Shown here piece after piece: positions 24,295 through 36,402 of a stretch of DNA of 64,000 bases. The position numbers and the translations under genes were made by a program. How positions within the stretch are numbered: position 1 is the first letter of the stretch; each line of letters opens with the position of its first letter. Below the pieces are notes generated by a model that saw only the letters and a list, made by a program, of their open reading frames with translations, was not told where the DNA came from and did not search any database. The stretch comes from Lycium barbarum (taxonomy: Eukaryota; Streptophyta; Magnoliopsida; Solanales; Solanaceae): assembly GCF_019175385.1 (NCBI RefSeq), contig NC_083342.1, positions 115,568,376 to 115,632,375 of the forward strand, given 5' to 3'.

Positions 24295-25799
24295 GAGTAA
24301 AGGACGTAGGTTTAGTTTCTTTTAAGTTACGGCACTTTTATTTTGCCAAATCAAAAAGAACTCATACGGCTTTATTTTGGACGAATCCTACCACAGTTTT
24401 ACTTTGCCAAAAATAATGACAGTTCTTTATTTTTTTTTAGAAAATATATATTATGGCAGTTATTATTTTGCCAAAAATAATGGTGCGGTTTTTACCTTTT
24501 TCAAAAAATAAAATAGGTGAAATAATATAAAGATAATTAAATAATAATTTAAGGAAAATAGTAAATGACAATTTTGTCTATTATAGAGTCTTTTAATAAA
24601 GGGTAAAAAGTTCAATTAATATTTCTAAGGCCCTTCGTGCTTTTAATATAGTGTAGATATAGATTTATAGTTAATTCGTTTATGAATTAAGACAGACATT
24701 TAATCATACTCTCTTATTTTCATTTTGAAATAGTACACACTATAAATTGTTGTATGGTTCAAAGGTCAATGGATATTCAAATATTAGGAAAAGATTAGCT
24801 TTTAAATTTAATGATGCTCTATACAATCGCAGATATACTATCATGTAAAAAAAATTCAAAAGAAAAAAAAGAAAAAAAAAAACCTCCTCTATTTAATGTT
24901 CTTCCTTTTCTTTTTAGAGACTCTTTCTCTTTGTTAGGCTTGGTATTGGGATCTCTTTTTCTTTTCTTTTAGTCACTTTTCTCAATTTATAGGATCGGTG
25001 ATGGAAATATTGAGGTAGAAAGAAACAATTTTCCTTTTTTATAATTTAAAAGAGAATTAGGAGAAAAACTTGAGGTTTGTAGGCATGAAAAGAGGAGCTA
25101 AGTTTTAGATTTTTGGACTTGCAGCAAGAAAACCAAAGAGAAAAAGATCACAAAAAATTGTGATAGAATGATAAGTATTTCTTCTTCTTCTTAATTAGTC
25201 AAAGGACCCAAGTTTGGAAAATATTGAAGACGAAGTTGCCTTTGGTGATGAGGAGTACTTTCTCCATGCAACTTCGATCGGCAGGGAGGAAATTAAAATA
25301 AAAAACCAATAAAAAGGAGGAAAAGAAGAAGAAGAAGAAGAGTAATGGCTTTTAATTTCTAAAGTTGGACCTAATTATTTAATTAGGGAAAAGGAACGAT
25401 TAAGAGGGAAATTAAAGAATAGAAATAGAAATAATTAAGAAATAGAAATAATTAAGAACAATGAAAAGAAAATCTTGCAAAAATAATTTGGAAAGGAAAT
25501 CAAACATACAATTCATATGCACCTTTTTATTTTTATTTTTATTTTTAACTTTCTCTTTATCTCCGATTTGTATTCACAACAAAGTTATTTCAAAATTCAC
25601 CAATATTTTTCATCGCCGCATTAAGCGCGGTCAAATTGACTAGTTTATTCATAATTACATAATAAGTAATATGATTCTGCATATTTTTACAACGTGAGTT
25701 ATAGAATTTAATCTTTTAAAGAATAATGTTCACTTTAATAAAATGAAATATTTCACATCTTAAATAAAATAGTAATTTACATTAAACACTCATATAATG

Positions 25800-25932
25800 A
25801 TGACAACAACAACAATATAGCTAGTGTAATCTCACGGGTTTGAGAAGTATAGAGTGCATGCAGATCTTACTCTTATTTTGGGAGGTAGAGAGTTGTTTTC
25901 GGTAGACCCCCAGCTCAAAGAAAAAGCATATG
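25800..25932 (-). mobile_element. TS-like SINE, antisense
   Basis: On the minus strand the sequence runs from TTGAGCTGGGGGTCTACCG through TCTCTACCTCCC to a TTGTTGTTGTCA tail, the layout of the tobacco TS SINE family with its TTG-repeat 3' end. Flanking ATATAATG occurs at 25792-25799 and 25933-25940. It is shorter than a full TS element, so it is 5' truncated. Family assignment is from memory of the tail pattern. Confidence 0.55.
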
Positions 25933-26524
25933 ATATAATGGCATTGTAGCAAATACATTTTATATATTTTAAAATCAAACACGTTCAAGTGATGACCTGT
26001 TGCAGATATACCTTTTTTGAAAATCATTTTTTAAAAATTGAACACCTACTATTGTTTTAAAAAAAAAACTGAAAGATTGACTAGAATTTCTACACAAATA
26101 TAATTATGTCATCCTTGTTTTTTCTAAAATATTTTTTAAAATAAATTAAATCCTACACAAAGAAATTGTCATCGAATTAAGTAAATCTAGATAATTTTAT
26201 CGGAAAAAATAAATAAGCAAAGTAAAATAAAACTGAGAAATATAAACATGTTTAAAGTTCAGAAGAATTATTACTAATAATTGGTACATTCAATTAAGTA
26301 TTTTGTATTAATTTTCTATTTGGAAATCTTTAGATTTTTTTTTTCTTTAATTCAAGCTGATACTCGGGTGGAATTTTGTACATAGATAATATAAATGTTT
26401 AATTTTAAATACAGGAGTATATTTACAAATTGAGTCTCTTTATGAAAGGTCCCTCCTCGTTTATGAATTTAGATCTATAGGAGAGAGCAGAAAGAAACAG
26501 TAAATTTGCGTTTAGTAAGTAGAA

Positions 26525-29500
26525 ATGAAGATTAATCCACCACTGTTATTGCAAATAATTAGCAGATCCTATCTTAAACTAGTTCAAGCCGACAATTTGC
26601 CAATGTACTCTTTTCAAAGTAGACGTCTTTCTCACTCTGAAACTCCAACTACCAACTCTATTACTACTATTAATAATGCTTCATCATCAGCTGTTCCCAT
26701 TTCAACTTCATCCATGGAATCCCATAATCCTCAGGTACATTTTCTTTCTCTTTCTTTTTCACACACACCCACCAAAAACACACAGTTGAAAGGAGCAAAT
26801 ATTGAGTTGAACAAGCCTTTTTGAATGCATTTTGGCAGAAGAAGACAACTGATTCGACATGTTCAAAGATTGTGTTGTATTCTTTCTGGCAAAGTTCATG
26901 TTCTTGGAGAGTTTGCTTCGCCTTAAATCTCAAAGGTCTATTCTTGGTCAAGATAGAATTTTTGTTCACTACTCCCTCCACTCCAAAATAAGTGTGGCTT
27001 AGCCTTTATCCCTTTTAATAAAATACTGAGAAAAGATAAGTTATGACTAAACTACCCTTAATTAAAAACTCACTGAGGAACTGTTTGATTGTTGACTTTG
27101 TGTTTTGGTTTCTGGGATGCACAGGGCTTTCTTATGAATATAGAGCAGTCAACCTTGGCAAAGGAGAACAGTTCACTCCAGGTAGTATGTTTGATTTTTT
27201 TGCTAGTCATTCACCTGTATGGAATTCAGAGTACCATAGTCTTTCTAGAGTGCAATATTGTGTTGATAAAAGTAGATGCAGATAATGAATTCCCATAGTA
27301 TTGGATAAATCCAGCCAATAAAACTCATTCTTTGTGGCGTGCCCAGAATGTCTGAAGATTGGCTAATCTTTATCCTGCTATAATTTGCTATTATCTGCTT
27401 AACTAGACACAGAGATAGTAGCAGCTGCCACATTTTGTTAGAATAAGAACATTAGTAGATGTGATTAATGGTTCAACTTCCTAGTCTATGTAAGCCCTTT
27501 AGGTGAAGCTTTTGCTTATAGCTCATGATTACTTATAAACAAAAATCTTATAGCTCTCGATTATTATAGTGATGAACAGAAGTAGCATTTCAATAATGAC
27601 TATGGAACTATTTCCGTGAAGAGTAAGAATAAGTTGTTTGACTGTTAAGGCAACTCATAACATTACCTTATGTACGAGCATAAACACAATCTTCCATAGC
27701 GATCAGTGGTTCACTAACATAGTTTCTGAACTTGAGCAATGCTTCCAGAATGGGATATTGGTGGTATATGCATTAATTTTTTGTTGAAACATCATTTCTG
27801 ACTAGTATCATATGCATAATTTGCAGAGTTTGATAAATTAAACCCTCTTCATTATGTTCCTGTGTTGGTTGATGGCGATGTGGTCATTTCGGACTCCTAT
27901 GCAATTTTACTGGTTGGTTCTTTTATGTGTGAATAAGGTTTTTTAAGCTGATATCATCTTCTTTGATTCCTAATCCTGACACCACCATAAATGATTCATT
28001 TGTTTACTAATCTCTTTGCTGTTTGGTTAGTATTTAGAAGAGAAGTATCATCAGAGACCCCTGTTGCCAGTTGAACCTCAATTAAGAGCTCTCAATCTTC
28101 AGGTTAGATCCAAGCACCTGAGGACCTTCATTCAGGAAGTCCTTGAAGGGCATTATGAACTAATCATAAAAATTCCTTAAAGGACATTTTGATTAAAAAA
28201 AAATAGAAATAAAAATGAGCTTATTGTGTGTCTGCTTCTTATCTTGAGTCCATAAGGGCAGTATATCTCGACGAAGGGTGATATATATTATTTCCAGATT
28301 CAATGATGAACACTGACTTGTGGAAAATGTTCTCACAAATACGGAGCAAGGTTAATTGCAACTAAGATAAAAACTGTGCACTCCTTTTTCCTTCTCTGCA
28401 GGCAGCGAGTATTGTCAGCTCTAATATGCAGCCACTTCATATGTTGTCAGTGCTGGTATTTCTTTGGCTTCAATAGTTCCTTTTTATGCTCTGTGTGATC
28501 AAGGAAGTTGTTTTGTCAGGGCAATAATAGCCGCCTTCATTTTTCAGAAATACATGGAGGAAAGAGTTGGTCCCGAAGAGAAACAATTATGGGCAAAATT
28601 TCACATACAAAAGGGTTTTGTAGGTAAGTTTGTTTGGAATTTTCCCCTTGATACTTTTGATGTAAGTATGGTCTTTGCCTTTTTCGTAACCTTCTCTTAA
28701 CATTTATCTGCTACTTCACTATAGCTTCAGTGAATTATATCATTCCTCCCACCATTGTGAAAGGCATTGTTGTATTTTGAGGTTTTTAACTTCTTATCAA
28801 GGATTTTATGGAATAATCTATTCCTTGCATTTGAAACTATAGTCAGCTTTTAAGACAAGAAGGTAAAAATGGGAAATTATGTAAAGCCAAGGAGGATATC
28901 CTTGCTTGTGTATGCATTTCAGGAAAGGTATTTCTGTGGGTTAAGTTTTATGCGTGTTCTATTTCCCATACTCATTATTCCACATGAGAAAACAAAAGTC
29001 ACCAATAAAACCTTCAAGTTAATTTGAACTTGAGCTTTGAGCTATTTTGGTAGATAAGAATGTTCATCGATGTACTTATCAAAAAAGAATGTTCATCATC
29101 ACGGAGTCTCTTATTCCAATTTAGCTGACGTAGTTTCACTGGATTGGTTATTAAGGAGTTAGTTTGGGCTTGTAAATAGAATTTGTATAATAGGGAAAAC
29201 ATCAAATGGGCAGGACTTCAGTTTTCTATTTTCTTAAGACATGATTTTCCGTAACTTTTTGAACATAATTAGTTGTACATGTGCTTCAAATTTTTTTGAA
29301 ATCCAGTTGAACTTTTGTTGGATTTAATTATCATAAAGGGTATCACGGATATCGATAGTGGTAATATTCTCCTTAATTGGTGATCAATTTGATTTTTCAT
29401 GAATCAAAAGAGTAAAATTGTTTCTGGATTGGATAGGAGAAGGATAGCTTTCAGCCTAACAGTGTTCAATATCGTCATTTGTTAAGCGTTTGGTCTTAAC

Positions 29501-32265
29501 TAAACAAGATGATATTTCTTGGCTATAGATCATGATGTATCCTCTTGTTTCTAAAGATTCTAGGATTAACAATGTGGCAAGTGGAAACTAGGACTCCTGA
29601 TTTAGGGGATTTTGTTTCCTTCAGTAGTCTTCTCCAATCTCTTATTTAAAATTTCATCTGTTCTGGAACAGCTCTTGAAAATTTGCTGACAGGATCTGCT
29701 GGAAATTATGCTACAGGAGAAGAAGTATACATGGTATTTTGTCCACACTTCTATGTTTCTTACTAGCGTTGTTTTATTGTGCACCTGGATTCCTTGAGCT
29801 CCTATAAATGAATTGGAAAGTAGTGGAGATAATATTTCCAGTTGTTAAGAAATGCTTTTGTTTTTATGACGATATATTTTTCTGTGCATGCAAGGAAACT
29901 GAAAATCTCTGATTTATGGTGCATCATTTAGATGTAATTTTTTAGTTTGGGTTCTGGAAAATTGTTTGTGTATTAAGCTTCTTTTTTCCTGAGTACACTT
30001 GTTGCTTCTCTCGAATAAGTGAGATCAGGGTATTATTTTGTTTCGCTGAAAATAGAAATCACCACAACAGCTCAATGATAATTTTGATGATGTTATTCCT
30101 AAATGATCTCAGAGCTGATATAACACGGTGGAAAATTGCAGGCTGATGTGTTTTTGGCCCCTCAAATTGCAGTGGCTACTAAAAGGTTTAACATTGACAT
30201 GGTAAGTTTTGGTTGGTGTTTTGTGAATATGATGACAACTAAAATTGCTATTAAATGGATTAGGGTCATTTTTTGGCTGCAAAATGATTACCCATCCTTT
30301 CAATCTCTCTGCATTGGATTTCAGTGCAAAAATACTTCATTGTCCTTAGCTGCAACTGAGCCAAGTTTAATCGAGCTCTGAAGGTCTGAACTTGCTTAGC
30401 CATGTTATACAAGTTCCAGTTCAATCGTACTCTCTACTTGATTAATTTCCGGGCTCAAGCTTGGCAGCTTATTTGTCTAAACGACCAAGCCTGACCTCGT
30501 TAGTGAATTTAGTTGACATGATGCTTGGCTCTGAATCATCAGCCCTACCAAAACTATAGTATCCAATCATCTACCAAAAATAAGTACTTTTATTTCGATA
30601 TTTTTGTGTTGAAAACATTTCACATCATACTTAACACATGTTGTAAATACTCACTCATTGAATGTTTGAATCAAACAATGTCTTCCTCTACTGTCTTTTC
30701 CTGCCCCACTCACTCTTCCCTCCTAACCTTCCAATGAAAAAAAATATCATAACTTTATTAGTCAATCATCAAGTAGGTTGCCTAGAGATATTTTGTACGG
30801 AAAAGGGCCAAATATACCCTTCGTTATACTTTTGCTTCAAATATACCCCTGCCGTTATACTAAAGGGCAGCCCGGTGCACTAAGCTCCCGCTATGCGCGG
30901 GGTCCGGGGAAGGGCCGGACCACAAGGGTCTATTGTACGCAGCCTTACCTTGCATTTCTGCAAGAGACTGTTTTCACGGCTCGAACCCGTGACCTCCTCG
31001 TCATATGGCAGCAACTTTACCAGTTACGCCAAGGCTCCTGGTCGTGCCGTTATACAATTGGTTCAAATATACCCTTCCTCCATTAAAGTTGTTCAAAGTG
31101 GACATCCAATCCTACGTGGCACTGGCATTTGATGAGGTGGATGCCAAGTGGCATGACACCTCATCACCCCTAACCCATTTTACCCCTCCCCTCTATTTGT
31201 TTTTCCACCACTAAAATTTTCTTCCCCTCCACCACCATTGCCACCATTACTGCCACTATTGTTCCATTATGTAACTTAGAAAATGCAACAAATTGCAGTT
31301 TACAGAAGCCATGCATGGAGAGAGTAGACAAAGAGGCAACTTGTTTTCTATAAAGAATAAGATCATTAACTAAAGATAGTAGTGCTAACCTGGTCACATT
31401 CAACAAATTCAAGAATCGAGAAAAAGTTTGGTGTCAACGAAAAGGAGTAAAAAGATTAATTGTTCAAAGAAAATGAGAAAATTTCTTTCTAAAACTTAAA
31501 CAAAGAGAAAGAAGGAAACAACTCAAATTCACATTGAATTGAAAGAGGAGAAAATCAATTGGAACTAATCAGAAGCACAAAAGAATTAACTTTATGAATT
31601 AGACTTACATGGGTGTCTCTAAAGATAGCATTTTGAAACATCCATTCGGGAAAGAAGCAATTTTGAAGCCCACACAGACAGACACTGGAAAACAGAAAAG
31701 TAGAGTAATGGTGGCAATGGTGGTGGAGGGGAAGAAAATTTTAATGTGGAAGAATAAATAGAGGGAGGGGTAAAATGGGTTAGGGGTGATGAGGTGGCGT
31801 GCCACGCGGCATCCACCTCATCAAATGTCAGTGCCACGTATGATTGGATGCCCACCTTGGACAACTTTAACGGAGGAAGGGTAAATTTGAACCAATAGTA
31901 TAACAGCAGGGATATATTTGGACCCAAATTATAACAAGGGGTATATTTGGCCCTTTTCCGTATTTTGTATACCATGTAATGAACATATCTACCAAAACTT
32001 ATTGCATTCTTGATTTACAGTCTGATTTTTTGTTTTCCTTCTTTTTGGAATAGAACCTCAGTATGCTTCTCAAAAAAAAAAAAAAAAAAGAATAGAACCT
32101 CAGTATTCTTCATCTAATTGATATCCACCGGCATTGACTTGAAATGCACCTTATTTCTATGTGCAGTCTGAGTTTCCCACTTTAAGAAAGATATATGATT
32201 CCTGTAAGGCGTTATCAGAATTCCAAGCTTCTTTGCCAGAACGACAGCCTGATGCAGCCCTGTGA
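26525..32265 (+). CDS. Zeta-class glutathione S-transferase / maleylacetoacetate isomerase
   Basis: Ten exons: 26525-26734, 26839-26935, 27125-27181, 27827-27912, 28031-28102, 28402-28455, 28548-28623, 29672-29733, 30142-30201 and 32167-32265. All are GT-AG and in frame, giving 290 residues. Exon 2 encodes the N-terminal thioredoxin-like domain with the zeta motif [12 protein letters not shown], whose SSC supplies the catalytic Ser. Exon 4 has the cis-Pro VPVLVDGD and the glutathione-binding SDSYAI. The helical domain follows, with [16 protein letters not shown], and the protein ends ERQPDAAL. Family role: glutathione-dependent isomerisation of maleylacetoacetate in tyrosine breakdown. The first 63 residues or so are a Ser/Thr-rich extension not found in typical cytosolic zeta GSTs (about 220 residues); starting at ATG 26714 would give the usual length. 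Intron 9 holds a Mutator-type MITE with a SINE inside. Confidence 0.93.
30798..31960. mobile_element. Mutator-type MITE with long inverted repeats, in GST intron 9
   Basis: Ends are CGGAAAAGGGCCAAATATAC and its inverted copy. The inverted similarity extends for at least 200 bases from each end, allowing for the SINE inside the left arm. A perfect 9-bp duplication TATTTTGTA flanks it (30789-30797 and 31961-31969). Long inverted repeats plus a 9-bp duplication define the Mutator superfamily. No transposase frame remains. Confidence 0.88.
30861..31044 (-). mobile_element. Au-type SINE, antisense, nested in the Mutator MITE
   Basis: On the minus strand it has the tRNA-derived box A-like TTGGCGTAACTGGTAAAG and box B-like GGTCACGGGTTCGAGCCG. 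The 3' body ends GCACCGGGCTGCCCTTTA, typical of Au SINEs known from grasses and Solanaceae. An 11-bp duplication TGCCGTTATAC flanks it (30850-30860 and 31045-31055), so it inserted after the MITE. Confidence 0.9.
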
Positions 32266-32488
32266 GCTTGTATGCTTAATGCAGAGTTGCAAGAAAATGT
32301 GAAACCTTCGGTTATGCTCGATATGATGTAAAATATTTCCATTTTTTTTAATGAAATATTATGAAATAAAAGATTGTTGACGGGTCTTGAAATATGAAAG
32401 TTTTGTATTATGATAACTACTGAGAAGTCAGGTTATTCACTTCCTCTTTTTGTGATGTGCAAGAAATTCAATAAAATTATGTGAAGAA

Positions 32489-32746
32489 TATTAATTTTCT
32501 AATGGATGTCCATCAAGTTACTAACTTGGAGAGCAAGCGTATTGCTTGGTCACCAAACATCTTGGCCACCATGTATTTCTCTTATTACTTGGCCATTAAG
32601 AATTTTTCCTCCGATAAATAGGAGGTTCATTTGTAGAATGATATAGACAATGAAATCTTTCTTAAGTTAAAGGTTGAATGATATATCAGTCTTTTTCTAT
32701 ATAATTGCCTTTGGTGTATTTACTTTATAGTCTTTATTTTATAACA
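32489..32746 (+). repeat. Copia 5' LTR
   Basis: It matches 36140-36397 closely; both have the GTCCATCAAGTTACTAACTT start region, CCTATAAATAGGAGG-type TATA region (left copy changed to CGATAAATAGG) and a TTTATAACA end. It is truncated at its 5' edge relative to the right copy. Confidence 0.88.
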
Positions 32747-33670
32747 CATTATCAGCATGAGACTCTACTATCTTGGCCAAATATTTTGAAAATATGACGA
32801 AAGTAAGAGCTGCATCAGGTATTCCGTTTAGCATCTTTTGTTTCTTTTTATTGTTCCCTCCGTTGTATATAATATTGTGAGAGACATAAGTTCTCTTTGC
32901 TGAGATATTTGAGATTCTGACTTTGTGGCTCGAAGAAAGATGATTTCCAACCTTGTTAGTTGTGACTAAATCTTTGGCATGTATTTTGCCATAAGTAAAA
33001 TTGTTATTATGGAAAGAGCTAATGAATCCATGGCATTAGTAGTGTATTATCTATCATCCTTAATGGATTTTGGATGTTTGTTACCATTATTTCGTATATT
33101 GGATTCTTTTGATCTCAGAATCTTAAATGGTTCGCTTGATCATTTATGCCTCATTTTGTTCCTGAAGAACAATATTGTTAAGAGGAATTATGAGATTAAT
33201 TTCATAATCCTTAATGGCTAAGAATGAAAGCTTACGAGAAATACATGATCACCAGAAGTGATAATATCTCTTAAATATCCTTATGATTAAATTCATCTAT
33301 GTCTATAACCACCAGAAGTGGTAATATTTTCATAGGCTCATAGTGGCTACAAGTGAAGATATTAGAGAAAGATTTTCTAAATTGTATGTATGTCTTGATT
33401 TGCTCTTGAAGTAGCAATATCTTAAAAGAGGTTCTAAGCTATCACGATTTGATATTTGATATGGTTAAGCCAAGTCCAGATGATTATGTTTCATTCTTGA
33501 AAAATGAGAATTTTTTATAAATGTTACAAATACAGATCCATTTCCTGAAGTGAATGTGACAGTATGTGGTAAGCTTATAAATGCGGACGTGCGTTTGGTT
33601 GTCAAGTTATCACGACTCATCTCTAGAAGAGGTAGAATAATTGAGAAGAAATATTCTGAATATTCTATGC

Positions 33671-33955
33671 TTGATTCCCGAAGTAGTAAACTCAGAAATT
33701 CTACTCCTGAAGTAGTAGAACTTTGAACTCTACTCTCAAGTAGTACAACTCTGAATTTTCCTCCAGAAGTAGTAAGACTCTGAATTCTACTCCAAAAGTA
33801 GTAAGGTTTTGAATTCTACTCCCGAAGTAGTAGAATTCTGAAATTTACTCCTGAAGTAGTAAGACCCTGAGATTTAATCTCGAAGTAGTAAACCTTTAAA
33901 CTTTAATCCCGAAGTACTAAAACTTTAAACTTCACTCCTGAAGTAGAAAGAACTG
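33671..33955 (+). repeat. Tandem array of about ten 25-30 bp palindromic units
   Basis: Each unit contains a variant of CTACTCCCGAAGTAGTAGAA, separated by ACTTTGAATT-like spacers. The core CTACT...AGTAG is self-complementary, so each unit can form a short hairpin. The array lies in the 5' half of the Copia internal region, where no gag frame survives. Confidence 0.85.
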
Positions 33956-35049
33956 GAAAAATATCTGAGAAATATTCTAAGCAATGTCTTCTTGTGCTTG
34001 AGAAAAATAACGAGCTATTGATTAATGTCGTATTGCAAGCACATTTGAATAATTAGGTTTCAAGTGAATGAGAAATACCACAACATATCTCCTCGATAGA
34101 TAAAATAACAAAGGATATACATGTTATTTTTGTGGTATGAAATTAAGGCATTGCAACACGTACTTGTCATATGTAGAACATTTGGAATAATTTTATTAAA
34201 GTATCATTCTAAGGCAAAAGGGAACAGAGTAGAATACTTTCTATTATAACCACATTGATGCATTATGGTTAGTTGTTATTGATTTCCTAAATGTAGCTCT
34301 TCCTGAAGGATGTGATTACTATGTGGTTGCCGCTTTTGATACAAATTATTAAAATGTTAATGGCTAATCTCCCTGAAGGAGCTATTTGACACACAAAAGT
34401 TTGGAGCTTAACGTTTACTTTCATAATTTACAGTTTAAAATTGTCTTTAAATTTTTATTTGATTACTGTTTTCCTTTATGACACCAGTAGTGTCTAGCCA
34501 AATTTTCTTTTGTGATATCAAAAGTACCTAAAAAGTATTTGGTAGTGGAAACTAATGATCAAGGGCTCTAGAAGCTAATTGTTTATCTATAAGTATCATG
34601 AGACTAGCAGTTTCCAAATAGTATCTGATTATAGTAAATAAATTAAAGTCTTTCGAAGAGGATATATATGATAGCATCATTTACCCTAGATCGTAATCGT
34701 TACGATAGGAACACAGATTATAGTAAACCTGAAGTTACTAGCAATAAAATTGGTTATCATATTGAGGCTACAAATGATTGGAAAATTGAATATCTTTAAG
34801 TTACTACGGGTAAGAAATACATATATGAAACATTACCCGAGCATGATGGATCACATGTCACAATAAACCAGAAGTTTACTAAAATAAATAGCATTCGTCA
34901 TGGTAAACTTGAAGTTTATGGATACATATAATTTTATCAGTTGACAAGACCATTTTGGTCGTCCTGATTTAAATCTGATGTGCTAATTGAGTATTCAAAA
35001 ATATTGAAGAATTAGAAGATTCTTCAAGAATTTATTTGTGTTGCTTGTT

Positions 35050-35888
35050 CTAATGATAAGTTGATCACACTAGCTAATGTTGGGACTGAATCCCTAAATT
35101 CTAGAAAATATAAAAGGTGAATATGGGCCCCTTCACCTGCAATATGATGTCTTAAATAGATGCATCTATGAGACAGTCAGATGTACGTTTATTGTCAACT
35201 GACAGTTTGACATTTACGAAGTTGCTTGCTCAAAATAATTGAGTTGGAAGCACAATTTTCAGATTATGTAATCAAGACCATTCATTTTGATAATGCTGGT
35301 TTATATGTAAGTTGGTTTGCAATTGATGCCTCCATAATATAGCTAAACCATTGCTTATGAGAACAGAGCTTCAGATGTTGGTCTGAGATATGATATAAGA
35401 TCAATTGCATACTGCAAATGAAAGCCTGACATGAATGTGTTTATCCTAACAAATATTGTCAAGTGTTTTGGATATACATGGCATTCATTTGATCGACATA
35501 AGAGTTCTATCTAGATATGTTATCTATTTCCATGAAGGATTACTGTCATACCATGTTGTTTGACATGACAATCAAATTGTAGAAAGATAACAACAGTTTA
35601 TAAACCAAGTCAAGAATGTACTTGACGTGATTGCAACAATATTGTATGACGATGAAACAGATCTATCTAAGGAATGAAGATGCTGATGCTCAACCAGTTC
35701 GTCAAATGATCATTTGACAGATCTGATCACAAAGACACTACCAACATCGACATATGATACATTTGTATAGAAGATTGGAGTACATGATCTCCAGAAGATT
35801 GATGATATTGATAATCCTGCAGATTTGTTCACCAAATCTTTGCCAACTTCAACTCTTGAGAAGATGTTATTCAAGATTGGAATGTGAA
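35050..35888 (+). pseudogene. Copia integrase and RNase H remnants
   Basis: Around 35125-35330 the translation in shifting frames gives GPLHLQY, then LLSTDS, KLLAQ and IKTIHFDNAG, an integrase-core pattern of the Ty1/copia type. Around 35800-35888 it gives DNPADLFTKSLPTSTLEKM, the C-terminal end of copia RNase H, then a stop. A partial second copy of the RNase H tail precedes it (35720-35790). Many stops and frameshifts; RT is missing between them. Non-functional. Confidence 0.75.
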
Positions 35889-36130
35889 GACTCGACATTT
35901 GAATTTTGGTCTTCGTCAAGGGAGTAAAGTACGCGCTGTACTCTTTTTTCCTTAACCAAGGTTTTGTCCCATTGGGTTTTCCTGGTAAGGTTTTTAATGC
36001 GGTAGCTCTCAAAGCATATTGCCTAGATATGTGTACTTTTTTTCCTTCGTGAGGACTTTTGCCCACAGGGTTTTTCCTAATAAGATTTTAACGAGGCACA
36101 TTATCTAATTAATGGACATTCAAGGGGGAG

Positions 36131-36397
36131 TGTTGTAATTATTAATTTTCTAATGGATGTCCATCAAGTTACTAACTTGGAGAGAAAGCCTATTGCTTGG
36201 TCACCAAACATCTTGGCCACCACGTATTTCTCTTATTACTTGGCCATTAATAATTTTTCCTCCTATAAATAGGAGGTTCATTTGTAAAATGATATAGACA
36301 ATGAAATCTCTCTTAAGTTAAAGGTTGAATAATATATTAGTCTTTTACTATATAATTGCCTTTGATGTATTTACTTTATAGCCTTTATTTTATAACA
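36131..36397 (+). repeat. Copia 3' LTR
   Basis: It begins TGTTGTAATT after the polypurine tract at 36122-36130 and ends TATAACA. The TATA box CTATAAATAGG lies near 36264. It pairs with the LTR at 32489-32746. Confidence 0.9.
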
Positions 36398-36402
36398 AAG
36401 AA

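Larger units (their letters stand above)
20292..24657 (-). mobile_element. Possible Helitron, inner, reverse orientation
   Basis: On the minus strand the right border reads A|TCTACACTATATTAAAAGC, a strong match to plant Helitron 5' ends, followed by ACGAAGG. The left border on the minus strand ends in CTAG (20295-20292) followed by T, preceded by a decayed GC-rich stem region. It contains the hAT element at 23291, a CACTA end and a diverged duplication. The 5' end is convincing; the 3' pairing is a hypothesis. Confidence 0.35.
19070..25643 (+). mobile_element. Possible Helitron, outer of two nested
   Basis: The left end is A|TCTATATAATAATATAAAGC, the A/T-rich TC-starting 5' end common in plant Helitrons. 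The right end has an imperfect hairpin CCGCATTAAGCGCGG (25616-25630) followed ten bases later by CTAG (25640-25643) and then T. The flanks A and T agree with insertion into AT without duplication. No RepHel gene is visible, so it would be non-autonomous. Linking these two ends is inference; each end alone is better supported than the pair. Confidence 0.33.
32489..36397 (+). mobile_element. Decayed Ty1/copia LTR retrotransposon
   Basis: Two LTRs of about 260 bp (32489-32746 and 36131-36397) flank 3.4 kb of degenerate internal sequence. The 5-bp duplication AAGAA is at 32484-32488 and 36398-36402. The right LTR starts TGTTGTAATTATTAATTTTC just after the purine tract AAGGGGGAG; the left LTR lacks the first 9 or so bases. 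A primer-binding-like segment ATTATCAGCATGAGACTC follows the left LTR. Only traces of integrase and RNase H remain, with gag and RT largely gone. It sits about 220 bp after the GST stop, possibly within that gene's 3' flank. Confidence 0.9.

Noticed and set aside
26975..27030. CTCCCTCCACTCCAAAATAAGTG in GST intron 2
   Set aside because: One Stowaway-type end only; no partner end was found, so it was not listed as an element.
30861..31044. tRNA-like box A and box B
   Set aside because: They belong to an Au SINE with its own 11-bp target duplication, not to a tRNA gene.
33671..33955. CRISPR-like appearance of the palindromic repeats
   Set aside because: Repeats are contiguous and variable with no unique spacers, and the context is a plant retrotransposon.
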